The notes under the pieces are model-generated. The model saw only the letters and a list, made by a program, of their open reading frames with translations. It was not told where the DNA came from and ran no database searches. From NCBI RefSeq assembly GCF_001183605.1, contig NZ_LFXJ01000002.1, positions 374,501 to 438,500 of the forward strand: a DNA stretch of 64,000 nt, read 5' to 3'. How positions within the stretch are numbered: position 1 is the first letter of the stretch; each line of letters starts with the position of its first letter. Both the position numbers and the translations under genes were made by a program. Of the stretch, positions 34,305-43,215 are shown in pieces. The DNA comes from Lysinibacillus xylanilyticus (GTDB lineage Bacteria; Bacillota; Bacilli; Bacillales_A; Planococcaceae).

Positions 34305-35450
34305 ATGAAGGAAGCTTTAAGTCGTTTGAGGCCAAGATTAATGGAGATTTTCACGTATTTGCACGCGCATCCGGAAATAAGCTGGCATGAGGTAGAAACA
34401 ACGAATTATATTGTTGATTTACTAACACGTGAAGGTTTTTCACCAATACGCTTTAAAAACAGTACAGGGCTTTATGTTGATGTAGGAAATGGTAATCCTA
34501 AAGTCGGTTTGCGTACGGACATTGATGCGTTATGGCAAGAAGTAGATGGTGAATTTCGTGCGAATCACTCCTGTGGCCATGATGGACATATGACGATGGC
34601 AATCGGTGCTCTATTACTTTTGAAAGAGCTGGCTCCATCATTTAACGGTACAATTCGGGTGATTTTTCAACCAGCTGAAGAAAAAGGAACAGGTGCTTTA
34701 TCAGTTTTAAAAGAAGGAATCATTGATGATCTAGACTTTTTATTTGGTGTCCATGTAAGACCTGTCCATGAGCTTGAAGACGGTACATATTGTGCCGCGT
34801 TGTATCATGGAGCCTCTCGATTACTTGAGGGAGAAATCATCGGAGAAGATGCCCATGCTGCAAGACCACATCTCGGCGTGAACGCTATTGAAGTAGGAGC
34901 AACTATTATCGAAGATTTAAGAACGCTTCATACAGACCCAATGGTTCCTGTATCAATTAAGATGACCAAATTCCAAGCTGGAGGAGAATCCGGCAATATT
35001 ATTCCTGGAAGGGCATCGTTCACCATTGATATACGAGCGCAACAAAATGATGTGATGGGTGCACTTGCGCAGGGAGTAAAAAGGGTTATTGATTCTTCCA
35101 AGATCTTGCATAAAGTGCAGATTGAATTACGTACAGTAGCAAATGTAGTAGCTGCTGAGGTAGACTCAACTGCTCAATATATTATGGAGCAGGCAATCGT
35201 GCAAGCAACCGGGTTGTCAAATTTAAGAAAGCCAGTTTATACACCTGGAGGAGAAGATTTTCATCACTACGCTGTTCAACGCCCGCATTTAAAATCTACG
35301 ATGTTAGGTTTAGGCTGTGGGGTAACACCAGGACTACATCATCCAAAGATGAAATTTAAGCAGGCGAGGCTTGTAACGGGGGTTGAAATCCTTACAAGAG
35401 CGGTATTGTTAGCATTAGAGTCGGGGAAATCAGAGGAGGGATCAGCATAA
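34305..35450 (+). CDS. M20 family amidohydrolase, probable N-succinyl-L-amino acid desuccinylase
   Basis: A protein of 381 residues of the M20D aminoacylase/carboxypeptidase group. Metal-binding stretches are VGLRTDIDALWQE near 80, HSCGHDGHMTMAIGALLLLK near 102 and the acidic QPAEEKGTGALSV near 138; HHPKMKFK near the end supplies the last His. In Geobacillus an M20 enzyme next to a GNAT and an N-succinylamino acid racemase removes succinate from N-succinyl-L-amino acids; the same three-gene set here suggests this role. ATG 34305 has GAGAGGTTGG upstream. Its stop overlaps the next start by one base. Confidence 0.85.
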   Translation: MKEALSRLRPRLMEIFTYLHAHPEISWHEVETTNYIVDLLTREGFSPIRFKNSTGLYVDVGNGNPKVGLRTDIDALWQEVDGEFRANHSCGHDGHMTMAIGALLLLKELAPSFNGTIRVIFQPAEEKGTGALSVLKEGIIDDLDFLFGVHVRPVHELEDGTYCAALYHGASRLLEGEIIGEDAHAARPHLGVNAIEVGATIIEDLRTLHTDPMVPVSIKMTKFQAGGESGNIIPGRASFTIDIRAQQNDVMGALAQGVKRVIDSSKILHKVQIELRTVANVVAAEVDSTAQYIMEQAIVQATGLSNLRKPVYTPGGEDFHHYAVQRPHLKSTMLGLGCGVTPGLHHPKMKFKQARLVTGVEILTRAVLLALESGKSEEGSA

Positions 35451-36274
35451 TGTTAGAGAGAGTACGTATTCAAAAAATAATGGCACCTACAGAGATTGCA
35501 GAAGTACAAAGTTTGAACGAAAGTATTTGGGGGAGTCAGGCTATTCCCTCACATCAGTTGTTAGCAGCTGTACAAAATGGTGGATTAATCCTTGGAGCGT
35601 ATTTAGACGAAAAGCTGATTGGCTTTAACTACTGCTTTGTTGACTATCGACATGGAAAAATGTATTTACACTCACACATGATTGGTGTGGAGAAAACATA
35701 TCGTGAACAAGGTGTAGGTGAATTATTAAAGCATGCCCAACAGGAATATGCAAAAGAACATGGGTTTCAGCTTGTGATTTGGCTATTCGATCCGCTAGAA
35801 GCATATATGGCTAATTTATCATTTTTGAAGCTCAATGCATTTAGTTTTCAGTACGAAAATGATTATTATGGTCCGCTCAAGGATGATTTTAACGAGGGGC
35901 TACCTTCAGATCGAATTGTTGTTGAATGGTGGATTGAACGCGATCGAGTGGAGGATTCCCTAGATGAACTGGAAGAAGAAGCTGAAGAAATTGTACCGTG
36001 GTCTTTAACGGTAGATGGCTTACCAGTGCTCGATATTGAAGGTGAATTTCAGCAAGAGCAATTATATTATAAGGACGCCTATTTATTGCCCATTCCTCAA
36101 TTTTTACAAAAGATGAAAGTGGAGAGTCCTCGGCTTGCGGAGGACTGGCGTTATAAAGTACGTACTATTTTAACAACATTGTTTGAACAAAATTATGCAA
36201 TTGTTCGAGTAAAAAAGAATAAGGAATATGTTCATAGCTATCTATTAGTCAGACGCTCCTTATTAGCTTTATAA
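35450..36274 (+). CDS. GNAT N-acyltransferase, probable D-amino acid N-succinyltransferase
   Basis: A protein of 274 residues. The GNAT acyl-CoA-binding motif is MIGVEKTYREQGVGELLKHA near residue 78 (RxxGxG as REQGVG), following a beta-strand block IGFNYCFVDYRHGK. The C-terminal region (EWWIERDRVEDSL onward) matches the extended GNAT proteins found beside N-succinylamino acid racemases, which succinylate D-amino acids using succinyl-CoA. GAGGAGGG precedes ATG 35450, which overlaps the amidohydrolase stop. The acyl donor is inferred from context. Confidence 0.82.
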   Translation: MLERVRIQKIMAPTEIAEVQSLNESIWGSQAIPSHQLLAAVQNGGLILGAYLDEKLIGFNYCFVDYRHGKMYLHSHMIGVEKTYREQGVGELLKHAQQEYAKEHGFQLVIWLFDPLEAYMANLSFLKLNAFSFQYENDYYGPLKDDFNEGLPSDRIVVEWWIERDRVEDSLDELEEEAEEIVPWSLTVDGLPVLDIEGEFQQEQLYYKDAYLLPIPQFLQKMKVESPRLAEDWRYKVRTILTTLFEQNYAIVRVKKNKEYVHSYLLVRRSLLAL

Positions 36275-36296
36275 TAAGGATAAGGAGTGAAATCTT

Positions 36297-37403
36297 GTGA
36301 AACTAGAACAGATTACAGTGAGACATATAAAAATGCCTATGAAAGCACCGTTTACAACGAGTTTTGGCACAATTGATGAAAAAGAACTTTTACTTATAGA
36401 AGCGATAGATCAATCAGGAACTGTAGGATGGGGAGAAGCTGTAGCCTTTGTAGCGCCTTGGTATACAGAGGAGACAGTAAAAACAACATGGCATATGCTT
36501 GAAGACTTCTTAATCCCCATCTTGTTACATAAAGAGATTGGGCATCCAGATGAAGTCAGTGCTTTGTTCTCCTCTATTCGTCGTAATTGTATGGCGAAAT
36601 CCTCTATTGAAGGGGCTATATGGGATATTTATGCGCAACAAACGAAACAATCACTTGCTCAAGCGTTAGGCGGAGATAAGGAGCAAATAGAGGTGGGTGT
36701 TAGTGTAGGTATTCAATCTTCTACAGATGCATTAATTGATTTATTAAAAGGCCATGTAAATAAAGGATATAAACGAGTAAAAGTGAAAATTAAGCCAGGC
36801 CATGATGTAGAAGTTATTCGTGCTATTCGAGCTGAAATGCCAGATTTGCCATTGATGGTAGATGCTAATTCGGCTTACTCATTGAGCGATATGAATGTAT
36901 TACAGCAACTTGATGCATTTAATTTATTAATGATTGAACAGCCATTAGCTGTTGATGATATTGTCGATCATGCTAAGCTACAACGAAAGTTAAAGACACC
37001 TATTTGCTTAGATGAAAGCATCACCTCCTATGAAGATGCTCGAAAAGCGATAGAGCTTGGTAGTTGTGGTGTTATCAATATAAAAATAGGACGCGTAGGC
37101 GGATTAACAGAAGCAAGAAGAATTCATGATTTATGTAAGGAAAATAATATTCCCGTTTGGTGTGGCGGTATGTTAGAGGCAGGAATCGGACGAGCGCATA
37201 ATATTGCATTAACGTCGCTCTCGAATTTTGTATTACCTGGGGATACTGCAGGCTCTAGTCATTATTGGTATGAGGATATCATTACACCTGAAGTCATTGT
37301 AGAGGATGGTTATATTCATGTGCCACAAACGGCCGGAATTGGATATACACCTAATATGAAAGTAATTGATAAGCTAACAATCAGTAAGAAGGTCTATCAA
37401 TAA
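36297..37403 (+). CDS. N-succinylamino acid racemase / o-succinylbenzoate synthase family enzyme
   Basis: A protein of 368 residues of the enolase superfamily, MLE subgroup. The catalytic lysines are in the KVK motif (Lys162-Lys164, with Lys164 aligning to the family catalytic Lys) and Lys263 in NIKIGRVGG; the Mg2+ ligands are Asp189 (VDANSAY), Glu214 (IEQPL) and Asp239 (LDES), at the positions I recall for characterised NSAR/OSBS enzymes. Context with a GNAT and an M20 hydrolase, and no men genes, favours racemisation of N-succinyl amino acids over menaquinone synthesis. GTG 36297 has AAGGAGTG upstream. Confidence 0.9.
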   Translation: MKLEQITVRHIKMPMKAPFTTSFGTIDEKELLLIEAIDQSGTVGWGEAVAFVAPWYTEETVKTTWHMLEDFLIPILLHKEIGHPDEVSALFSSIRRNCMAKSSIEGAIWDIYAQQTKQSLAQALGGDKEQIEVGVSVGIQSSTDALIDLLKGHVNKGYKRVKVKIKPGHDVEVIRAIRAEMPDLPLMVDANSAYSLSDMNVLQQLDAFNLLMIEQPLAVDDIVDHAKLQRKLKTPICLDESITSYEDARKAIELGSCGVINIKIGRVGGLTEARRIHDLCKENNIPVWCGGMLEAGIGRAHNIALTSLSNFVLPGDTAGSSHYWYEDIITPEVIVEDGYIHVPQTAGIGYTPNMKVIDKLTISKKVYQ

Positions 37404-37409
37404 TAGGTT

Positions 37410-37443
37410 CATCACCAAATGTTGTGGATGACTTTTGGTGATG
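37410..37443 (+). other. Intercistronic hairpin
   Basis: CATCACCAAA pairs with TTTGGTGATG without a T-run. It separates the racemase gene from the YkvI-like gene and may stabilise or process mRNA rather than terminate. Confidence 0.5.
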
Positions 37444-37477
37444 GTCCTAATAATAGGATAAACAGGGAGAGAACTGA

Positions 37478-38530
37478 TTGAAAAAAAGTTTGCAAATCGG
37501 TGGTGCCTATGTAGGAATTATCGTCGGTGCGGGATTTGCATCAGGACAGGAAATCGTACTATATTTTACGAGCTATGGCTTTCATGGAATTTATGGTGCA
37601 CTTATTGCTACAGTTGGATTTGCCTTAGTAGGAATGTGCATTGCTCAAATTAGCTCGAGGTTGCGTACGACATCGCACAAGGATTTAATTTATCAAATTT
37701 CAGGTAATGCTGTAGGTTTGGTGATGGATTATTTACTTTCGCTCTTCTTATTCGGTGTAGCAGTAATCATGTTTGCAGGAGCAGGTGCTACGCTTCATCA
37801 AATGTTTGGACTGCCAGTTTGGCTGGGGAGCATCTGTATGATTGTACTTACTATCGCGACAGTTATGATGGATGTGAAGAGTATCATAAACGTTATTGCT
37901 ATTGCTACACCCTATCTGCTAGCGATTGTCTCGATAATAGCGGTCTATTCATTAGCTACGATGGATTTAACCTTTGTCGAACAAGCTGTTATTGCACAAC
38001 AAGCACAGGTAAGTTCTAAAAGCTGGTGGGTTACTGCTTTACTGTATTTGTCTTTTAATATAGGTGTATGTTTTTCGCTTTTAACTGTTATGTGTGGATC
38101 TATTCGCAATGAAAAAGTGGCGGGGATGGGAGGTATTATTGGTGGGATTTTGCTTGGAGCTTTAATTCTACTTATTAACCTGTCTCTTCTAGCAAAAATG
38201 AATGTAATCGTTGGTATAGATATACCGATGCTAGCTTTGGCAAATGAAATTCATCCTCTAATTGGTCTATTGATGTCCTTTTCCTTATTAGGGATGATTT
38301 ATAATACAGCAGTGGGGATGTTCTATTCATTTATGGTGAGATTTTTAAAACCGAATAAGGCAAGTTTTAAGGTAACTGCCGTTTTTATCGGTGGTTTGGG
38401 CTTTTTAGCAAGTCTTGCTGGCTTTACGACGCTTGTAGCCAAGCTATATGCAGTGATGGGATACGTCGGTTTTATATTAATAGTTTTAATTGTTTTTGCA
38501 TGGCTCAAGGGCGTTCGACGAATAGCTTAA
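37478..38530 (+). CDS. YkvI-family membrane transporter (APC-like fold)
   Basis: A protein of 350 residues with about 10 membrane segments. The N-terminus GGAYVGIIVGAGFASGQEIV near residue 8 is the unwound-helix GxGFASGQE signature of the YkvI group, related to amino-acid transporters of the LeuT/APC fold. Placed 75 bases after the D-amino acid salvage genes in the same direction, it may import their substrates; that is inference. SD AGGGAGAG precedes TTG 37478. The TAA stop is itself the first part of a dispersed repeat (TTAACTTCTTTCAGC). Confidence 0.82.
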   Translation: MKKSLQIGGAYVGIIVGAGFASGQEIVLYFTSYGFHGIYGALIATVGFALVGMCIAQISSRLRTTSHKDLIYQISGNAVGLVMDYLLSLFLFGVAVIMFAGAGATLHQMFGLPVWLGSICMIVLTIATVMMDVKSIINVIAIATPYLLAIVSIIAVYSLATMDLTFVEQAVIAQQAQVSSKSWWVTALLYLSFNIGVCFSLLTVMCGSIRNEKVAGMGGIIGGILLGALILLINLSLLAKMNVIVGIDIPMLALANEIHPLIGLLMSFSLLGMIYNTAVGMFYSFMVRFLKPNKASFKVTAVFIGGLGFLASLAGFTTLVAKLYAVMGYVGFILIVLIVFAWLKGVRRIA

Positions 38531-38650
38531 CTTCTTTCAGCAATTATTATCTGTAGAGAAAGCAAGGCGACAGGTACAGATGTTTTTTGTACCGAAAGCG
38601 AAGCACAAAGCCGATTCCGGACGCAATTATATCGAGGCATAATTGACTTA
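38527..38650 (+). repeat. Composite dispersed repeat, short copy
   Basis: It begins TTAACTTCTTTCAGC overlapping the stop of the preceding gene, contains GTACCGAAAGCGAAGC and ends GATTCCGGACGCAATTATAT with GAGGCATAATTGA. Confidence 0.8.
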
Positions 38651-38654
38651 ATAG

Positions 38655-38702
38655 GGTGATTGAGAAAAAATTAGTATTTTATTCTCAATTACCTTTTTAT
38701 TT
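38655..38702 (+). terminator. Intrinsic terminator
   Basis: GGTGATTGAGA pairs with TCTCAATTACC, followed by TTTTTATTTTT. It lies beyond the repeat, so the repeat seems to have entered between the YkvI-type gene and its terminator. Confidence 0.78.
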
Positions 38703-38799
38703 TTGTGAAAATGTAGAGAATTTTAACTTCGGAAATAATGCAAAATGCAAATATTCCGTTGAGAATGCTCATTTTTTAATAATTATCAGATAAAACGAG

Positions 38800-38877
38800 A
38801 ATAATTCTCAATTGAAGGTTGACTGAGAATGGAAACGCGCTTATAATGAGAATCGTGAGTGATGATAATCATTTTCA
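38800..38877 (+). promoter_or_regulatory. Fur-regulated promoter of the petrobactin uptake operon
   Basis: TTGACT (38819-38824), a 17-base spacer and TATAAT (38842-38847) form a near-ideal promoter. Just downstream, TGATAATCATTTTCA (38863-38877) differs by one base from the 7-1-7 Fur box TGATAATNATTATCA. A second 6-1-6 palindrome GAGAATAATTCTC (about 38798-38810) abuts the -35. Iron-replete repression by Fur is expected. Confidence 0.85.
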
Positions 38878-38917
38878 ATGAATATTACGAGCAAAAATGA
38901 ATCTACCGGGGATTACA

Positions 38918-39868
38918 ATGAAAAAAAGATATCTTTTAACAGCAACTGTTGTGCTGTCTATAGTTTCACTATTTATCGGAGTAGTTGATATAAAACCGAG
39001 TGATCTATTAGACTTCGAATCAGAAGAGACTAGACTATTTATTATTAGTCGTATACCGAGACTTGTAGCAATTTTGTTAGCAGGTGCAGGTATGAGTATT
39101 GCTGGTTTAATTATGCAAAGCTTAAGTAGGAATAAGTTCGTGTCACCAACGACAGCAGGTACATTAGATGCTACAAAGTTGGGGGTACTAATTTCGATGA
39201 TGTTCTTCACAAATGTCACGTACTTTCAAAAAATTTCCTTCGCTTTCATATTTGCTTTAGCCGGCACATTATTGTTTATGCAAATATTAAATCGAATAAA
39301 GTTTAAAGATGCGATCTTTATACCGCTTATTGGCTTAATGTTTGGGAATATCCTTTCATCAATTACAACGTTCTTTGCGTATAAGGCGGATATTATCCAA
39401 AACATTTCTGCATGGTTACAGGGAGATTTCTCATTAATGATGAAAGGTCGTTATGAGCTTTTATACATAAGTGTACCCGTGCTGATTTTAGCTTACATTT
39501 ATGCGAACCGTTTCACAGTGGCAGGAATGGGTGAGGATTTTGCAAAAAATCTGGGTCTTTCCTATAAATTCGTTGTGAATTTAGGTTTAGTGTTAGTAGC
39601 ACTTATTTCGACGACGGTGGTGCTAACAGTTGGTGTGATACCGTTTCTTGGTTTAATCATTCCAAATATAGTTTCGCTGTTCAAAGGGGATAACCTTGCT
39701 AAGACATTGCCTCATACAGCATTGCTAGGTATGTCGTTCTTATTATTCTGCGACATTATAGGGCGTGTACTTATTTTCCCTTATGAAATTCCGATTAGTA
39801 TGACCGTCGGGGTCATCGGAAGTGCGATCTTCCTAATTATGTTGTTTAGGGGGAAAGCATATGCGTAA
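38918..39868 (+). CDS. yclN: Petrobactin-type siderophore ABC transporter permease YclN
   Basis: A protein of 316 residues of the FecCD family. From memory it aligns along its length with B. subtilis YclN (SRIPRLVAILLAGAGMSIAG, SRNKFVSPTTAGTLDATKLG, AWLQGDFSLMMKGRYELLY). It forms half of the membrane channel for ferric catecholate (petrobactin) import. The start at 38918 (MKKRYL) matches the YclN N-terminus; ATG 38897 is seven codons upstream. It ends eight bases inside yclO. Confidence 0.92.
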   Translation: MKKRYLLTATVVLSIVSLFIGVVDIKPSDLLDFESEETRLFIISRIPRLVAILLAGAGMSIAGLIMQSLSRNKFVSPTTAGTLDATKLGVLISMMFFTNVTYFQKISFAFIFALAGTLLFMQILNRIKFKDAIFIPLIGLMFGNILSSITTFFAYKADIIQNISAWLQGDFSLMMKGRYELLYISVPVLILAYIYANRFTVAGMGEDFAKNLGLSYKFVVNLGLVLVALISTTVVLTVGVIPFLGLIIPNIVSLFKGDNLAKTLPHTALLGMSFLLFCDIIGRVLIFPYEIPISMTVGVIGSAIFLIMLFRGKAYA

Positions 39869-40814
39869 TCGTACTAAAATGTTGATTTTACTAGGCTTGG
39901 CTGTAGCATCTATTTTACTGTATATATTTTATGAACTTAATGGTAACTATCATTATGCGTTCCCACGCCGTCTCATTAAAGTGCTTGCTATGTCGTTAAC
40001 GGGGATTGCGATTGCTTATTCAACTGTAGTTTTCCAAACGATTACACATAACCGTATTTTAACGCCAAGTGTGATGGGACTTGATGCATTATATATGATG
40101 GTTCAAACGTTCATCTTTTACTTCTTTGGCTCTATGTCGATATTAGTTATTAATGCTAAATACAATTTCTTACTCGCTGTTTTAGCTATGGTTGTCTTTG
40201 CCGTGATTTTTTATCGCGTATTGTTCAAGGAAGGAAAACGTCCGATTTATTTCTTGCTGCTTGTCGGTATGATTGTCGGAACCTTTTTAGGAAGCGTAAC
40301 GACGTTCTTCCAAGTGTTAATAGACCCGAATGAGTTTTTAAACTTACAAAGTAAAATGTTTGCAAGTTTCAACAATGTCAATTCGGATTTAGTATGGCTT
40401 GCAGCTGTTGTCATAATCATTGCCTTTATTTATGGCTGGCGTCATATGAACCAATTAGACGTAATGTCTCTTGGACGTGATACAGCAATTAACTTAGGGG
40501 TGCCATATGACAAGCTTGTACAACGTATGCTCATTTTATCATCAATATTAATTGCTGTTTCTACAGCTCTTGTTGGTCCTATTACGTTCTTTGGCCTAAT
40601 CGTATCAAATTTATCGTATCAATTTTTCAAGACGTACAAGCACGCTGTGTTAATCGCAGGTTCGTGTGTAATGAGTGTTGTCGCTTTAGTCGGTGGACAG
40701 TGGATGGTCGAACATATTTTTAAATTCGATACAACACTAAGCGTTATTATAAACTTTGTAGGTGGCGTATACTTCATCTACTTATTATTGAAGGAAAGTA
40801 GGTCAGCAGGATGA
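39861..40814 (+). CDS. yclO: Petrobactin-type siderophore ABC transporter permease YclO
   Basis: A protein of 317 residues, the second FecCD permease. YAFPRRLIKVLAMSLTGIAI, FQTITHNRILTPSVMGLDAL and GPITFFGLIVSNLSYQFFKT are the characteristic coupling and channel segments. It heterodimerises with YclN. Translation is coupled: its ATG overlaps the end of yclN by eight bases, and its stop overlaps yclP by four. Confidence 0.92.
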   Translation: MRNRTKMLILLGLAVASILLYIFYELNGNYHYAFPRRLIKVLAMSLTGIAIAYSTVVFQTITHNRILTPSVMGLDALYMMVQTFIFYFFGSMSILVINAKYNFLLAVLAMVVFAVIFYRVLFKEGKRPIYFLLLVGMIVGTFLGSVTTFFQVLIDPNEFLNLQSKMFASFNNVNSDLVWLAAVVIIIAFIYGWRHMNQLDVMSLGRDTAINLGVPYDKLVQRMLILSSILIAVSTALVGPITFFGLIVSNLSYQFFKTYKHAVLIAGSCVMSVVALVGGQWMVEHIFKFDTTLSVIINFVGGVYFIYLLLKESRSAG

Positions 40815-41572
40815 TCCAAGTAAAAGAACTCTCCAAGTATTTTGGGAAAAAACCGGTCATTCAAGATGTCAGTGTCGACGTTGCGCCAGGGAGAATAACG
40901 TCTTTTATTGGACCGAATGGTGCAGGTAAATCAACATTGCTTTCAATGGTAAGCCGTTTACTTAATGCAGACACTGGAGAAGTATTACTCGATAAATCAG
41001 ATGTACGTCGTTGGAAATCGGACGATTTTGCGAAGCGTGTTTCAATTTTAAAACAGTCAAATTATATGAATGTGCGCCTAACAATTCGTGAGCTTGTTTC
41101 ATTTGGGCGTTTCCCTTATTCGAAAGGAAATTTGAAGCCTGAGGATGAGCTAAAGATAGATGAAGCAATTCAATATATGAATTTAGAAGATATTCAGCAC
41201 AATTATTTGGATGAATTATCTGGTGGTCAACGTCAACGTGCATTTATTGCAATGGTTATTGCGCAGGATACAGATTATATTTTGCTTGATGAGCCGCTTA
41301 ACAATTTAGACATGAAGCACTCTGTGCAAATCATGAAAATTTTACGTAAGCTCGTTGATGAGCTTGGAAAAACAGTTGTCATCGTATTACACGATATTAA
41401 CTTTGCTTCTGTATACTCAGATCATATTGTCGCTTTAAAAAATGGACGTGTTGTCAAAGATGGTCCAACAAATGACATCATCAATTCTGATGCACTTAAG
41501 GAAATCTATGATATGGATATCCCAGTTCAAGAACAGGATGGTTGTCGCATTTGTGTGTATTTTAACTCTTAG
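40811..41572 (+). CDS. yclP: Petrobactin-type siderophore ABC transporter ATPase YclP
   Basis: A protein of 253 residues with Walker A GPNGAGKSTLLS near 35, Q-loop LKQSN near 81, signature LSGGQRQRAFIAMVIAQD near 137, Walker B YILLDEPLNNLD near 157 and H-loop VIVLHDINFA near 190. It energises uptake through YclNO. Overlap with yclO indicates one transcript. Confidence 0.94.
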   Translation: MIQVKELSKYFGKKPVIQDVSVDVAPGRITSFIGPNGAGKSTLLSMVSRLLNADTGEVLLDKSDVRRWKSDDFAKRVSILKQSNYMNVRLTIRELVSFGRFPYSKGNLKPEDELKIDEAIQYMNLEDIQHNYLDELSGGQRQRAFIAMVIAQDTDYILLDEPLNNLDMKHSVQIMKILRKLVDELGKTVVIVLHDINFASVYSDHIVALKNGRVVKDGPTNDIINSDALKEIYDMDIPVQEQDGCRICVYFNS

Positions 41573-41579
41573 AAATAGT

Positions 41580-41600
41580 AAAGATGGAATTACCATCTTT
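41580..41600 (+). other. Intercistronic hairpin between yclP and yclQ
   Basis: AAAGATGG (41580-41587) pairs with CCATCTTT (41593-41600) with no long T-run. Its place just before the binding-protein gene suggests an mRNA-stabilising or partial-termination element that adjusts binding protein relative to permease. Confidence 0.55.
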
Positions 41601-41635
41601 CAACTATAAAATAATTTTAAAGGAGCAATTTTACA

Positions 41636-42643
41636 ATGAAAAATTGGAAATTACTTACTGTATTAATGGCAATGATGCTATTAGTATTAGCTGCTTGCGG
41701 TTCTAAGGACGAAGCAAAAAAAGAAGATAAAGGTTCTTCAGATAACAAGCCTGCTGAAGAGCAAAAAGGAGAAGCTACATCTTACCCACTTACAATTCCA
41801 GGTAGCACAAATGGTGAGGATACTTTTAAAGAAGTAACTCTTGATAAAATGCCAGAAAAAGTTGTTGTATTTGATTATGGTTTCCTTGATACTTTAGATG
41901 TTTTAGGTGTTAAAGTTGCAGGTGTTTCACAAAAATCACTTCCAAAATACTTAAGCAAATATTCTGGTAAAGATTATGTAAATGTTGGTGCTTTAAAAGA
42001 GCCTGATTTTGAAGCGATCTCTTCAATGAATCCAGACGTTATTTTCATCTCTGGTCGTCAAGCAGCTGCTTACGATGAATTATCTAAAATTGCACCGACA
42101 GTATTTGTTGGAACAGACTATACTAATTTCTTAGAATCATTCAAAACAAACACAGAATTAGCTGGTAAGATTTTTGGTAAAGAAAAAGAAGTTGCTGATG
42201 CAATTACTGCATATGAAGCAAAAGTAGAAGAAATTAAAGCAAAAACTGCTAAATCGGAAGATAAAGCTTTAATCGTATTAGGTGGCGAAGGTGCGCTATC
42301 TGCTTATGGTAAAGGTTCACGTTTTGGTGTAATTCATGATATTTACGGTGTGAAAGCTGCTGATGAAAATATTAAAGCAGAAACACATGGTGATAGTGTA
42401 AGTTTTGAATATGTACGTGACACAAACCCAGATATTTTATTCGTAGTTGATAGCGATGCAGTTAGAAATCCAAACGGTGAATCTGGTACAAAAGCTGCAA
42501 TTGAAAACGAAATTGTTGGAGCAACAAATGCTGTGAAAAATGGAAAAGTATTCTACTTAAATCCAGAAACTTGGTATCTTGCTAATGGCGGTTTAACTTC
42601 TGAAACTTCAAAAATTGAAGATGTTCTAAAGGCGTTTAACTAA
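41636..42643 (+). CDS. yclQ: Petrobactin-type siderophore-binding lipoprotein YclQ
   Basis: A lipoprotein of 335 residues: signal peptide and lipobox LVLAACGS (Cys near 21), a charged linker, then a type III binding protein fold. KVVVFDYGFLDTLDVLGVK near 75 and SYLSKYSGKDYVNVGALKEP-like sequence near 105 match B. subtilis YclQ, which binds ferric petrobactin and its photoproduct. AAAGGAG precedes ATG 41636. Last transport gene of the operon. Confidence 0.92.
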   Translation: MKNWKLLTVLMAMMLLVLAACGSKDEAKKEDKGSSDNKPAEEQKGEATSYPLTIPGSTNGEDTFKEVTLDKMPEKVVVFDYGFLDTLDVLGVKVAGVSQKSLPKYLSKYSGKDYVNVGALKEPDFEAISSMNPDVIFISGRQAAAYDELSKIAPTVFVGTDYTNFLESFKTNTELAGKIFGKEKEVADAITAYEAKVEEIKAKTAKSEDKALIVLGGEGALSAYGKGSRFGVIHDIYGVKAADENIKAETHGDSVSFEYVRDTNPDILFVVDSDAVRNPNGESGTKAAIENEIVGATNAVKNGKVFYLNPETWYLANGGLTSETSKIEDVLKAFN

Positions 42644-42644
42644 T

Positions 42645-42959
42645 ATGTTTGTACAAATTAAACGTATTGTCGTTATGGAAGGGAATTCGGATAAAGTTGT
42701 TGAGCGTTTTGGTGCCAAAAAAGATGGCCCATCATTGCTTGAACAACAGCCAGGCTTTATTGATAAGCAAGTACTTGTAAAAAAAGTACGACGTGGTGAT
42801 GAAGAAGTGCTAATTGTGGTTCGATGGGAATCAGAAGAGGCATGGAAAAATTGGGAGAAGAGTCCTGAGCATATTGCTGGTCACAAAGCAAGTGCTGGTA
42901 AACCGAAGCCTGATCATATCATCGAAAGCGGCCAAGAAGTTTATTATGTAAAAGGTTAA
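42645..42959 (+). CDS. Haem-degrading monooxygenase (HmoA/IsdG-like, ABM domain)
   Basis: A protein of 104 residues of the antibiotic-biosynthesis-monooxygenase fold: FVQIKRIVVMEGNSDKVVER at the N-terminus, LEQQPGFIDKQVLVKKVRRG near 32, the conserved Trp in VVRWESEEAWKNWEKSPEH near 63 and a His-rich AGHKAS near 84. Such proteins (B. subtilis HmoA) cleave haem to release iron. It starts one base after yclQ stops and should share the Fur-controlled transcript, linking haem iron release to siderophore uptake. There is no clear SD in the yclQ end, so translation may be coupled. Confidence 0.87.
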   Translation: MFVQIKRIVVMEGNSDKVVERFGAKKDGPSLLEQQPGFIDKQVLVKKVRRGDEEVLIVVRWESEEAWKNWEKSPEHIAGHKASAGKPKPDHIIESGQEVYYVKG

Positions 42960-42966
42960 TAATTAG

Positions 42967-43000
42967 AGGTGTCTCAAAGTTCATTTGAGGCACCTTTTTC
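42967..43000 (+). terminator. Intrinsic terminator of the yclNOPQ operon
   Basis: AGGTGTCTCAAA pairs with TTTGAGGCACCT around GTTCA, followed by TTTTT. Confidence 0.9.
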
Positions 43001-43215
43001 TTATGAATAGGACATGAAGCTTCGCACTATTCGATAGAAATGCAATGATAGATAGTCAAAGTGAAGGATAGAGGAGCGAAGGTGGCGAATAGAAGTCAAT
43101 GCGACGGAAAGAACCCCCAAAGCGACCTCAAAGAACTATTAAAAGGGCATAGAGAACGATATTAACGAAGAAAGGTGAGGCACATATCTATACCTGTGCC
43201 ATACACGGTCTAGTA

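Noticed and set aside
36297-37403. menC (menaquinone o-succinylbenzoate synthase) as the primary role
   Set aside because: The family fits, but the neighbours are a GNAT and an M20 hydrolase rather than menBDEF, so the N-succinylamino acid racemase role is preferred.
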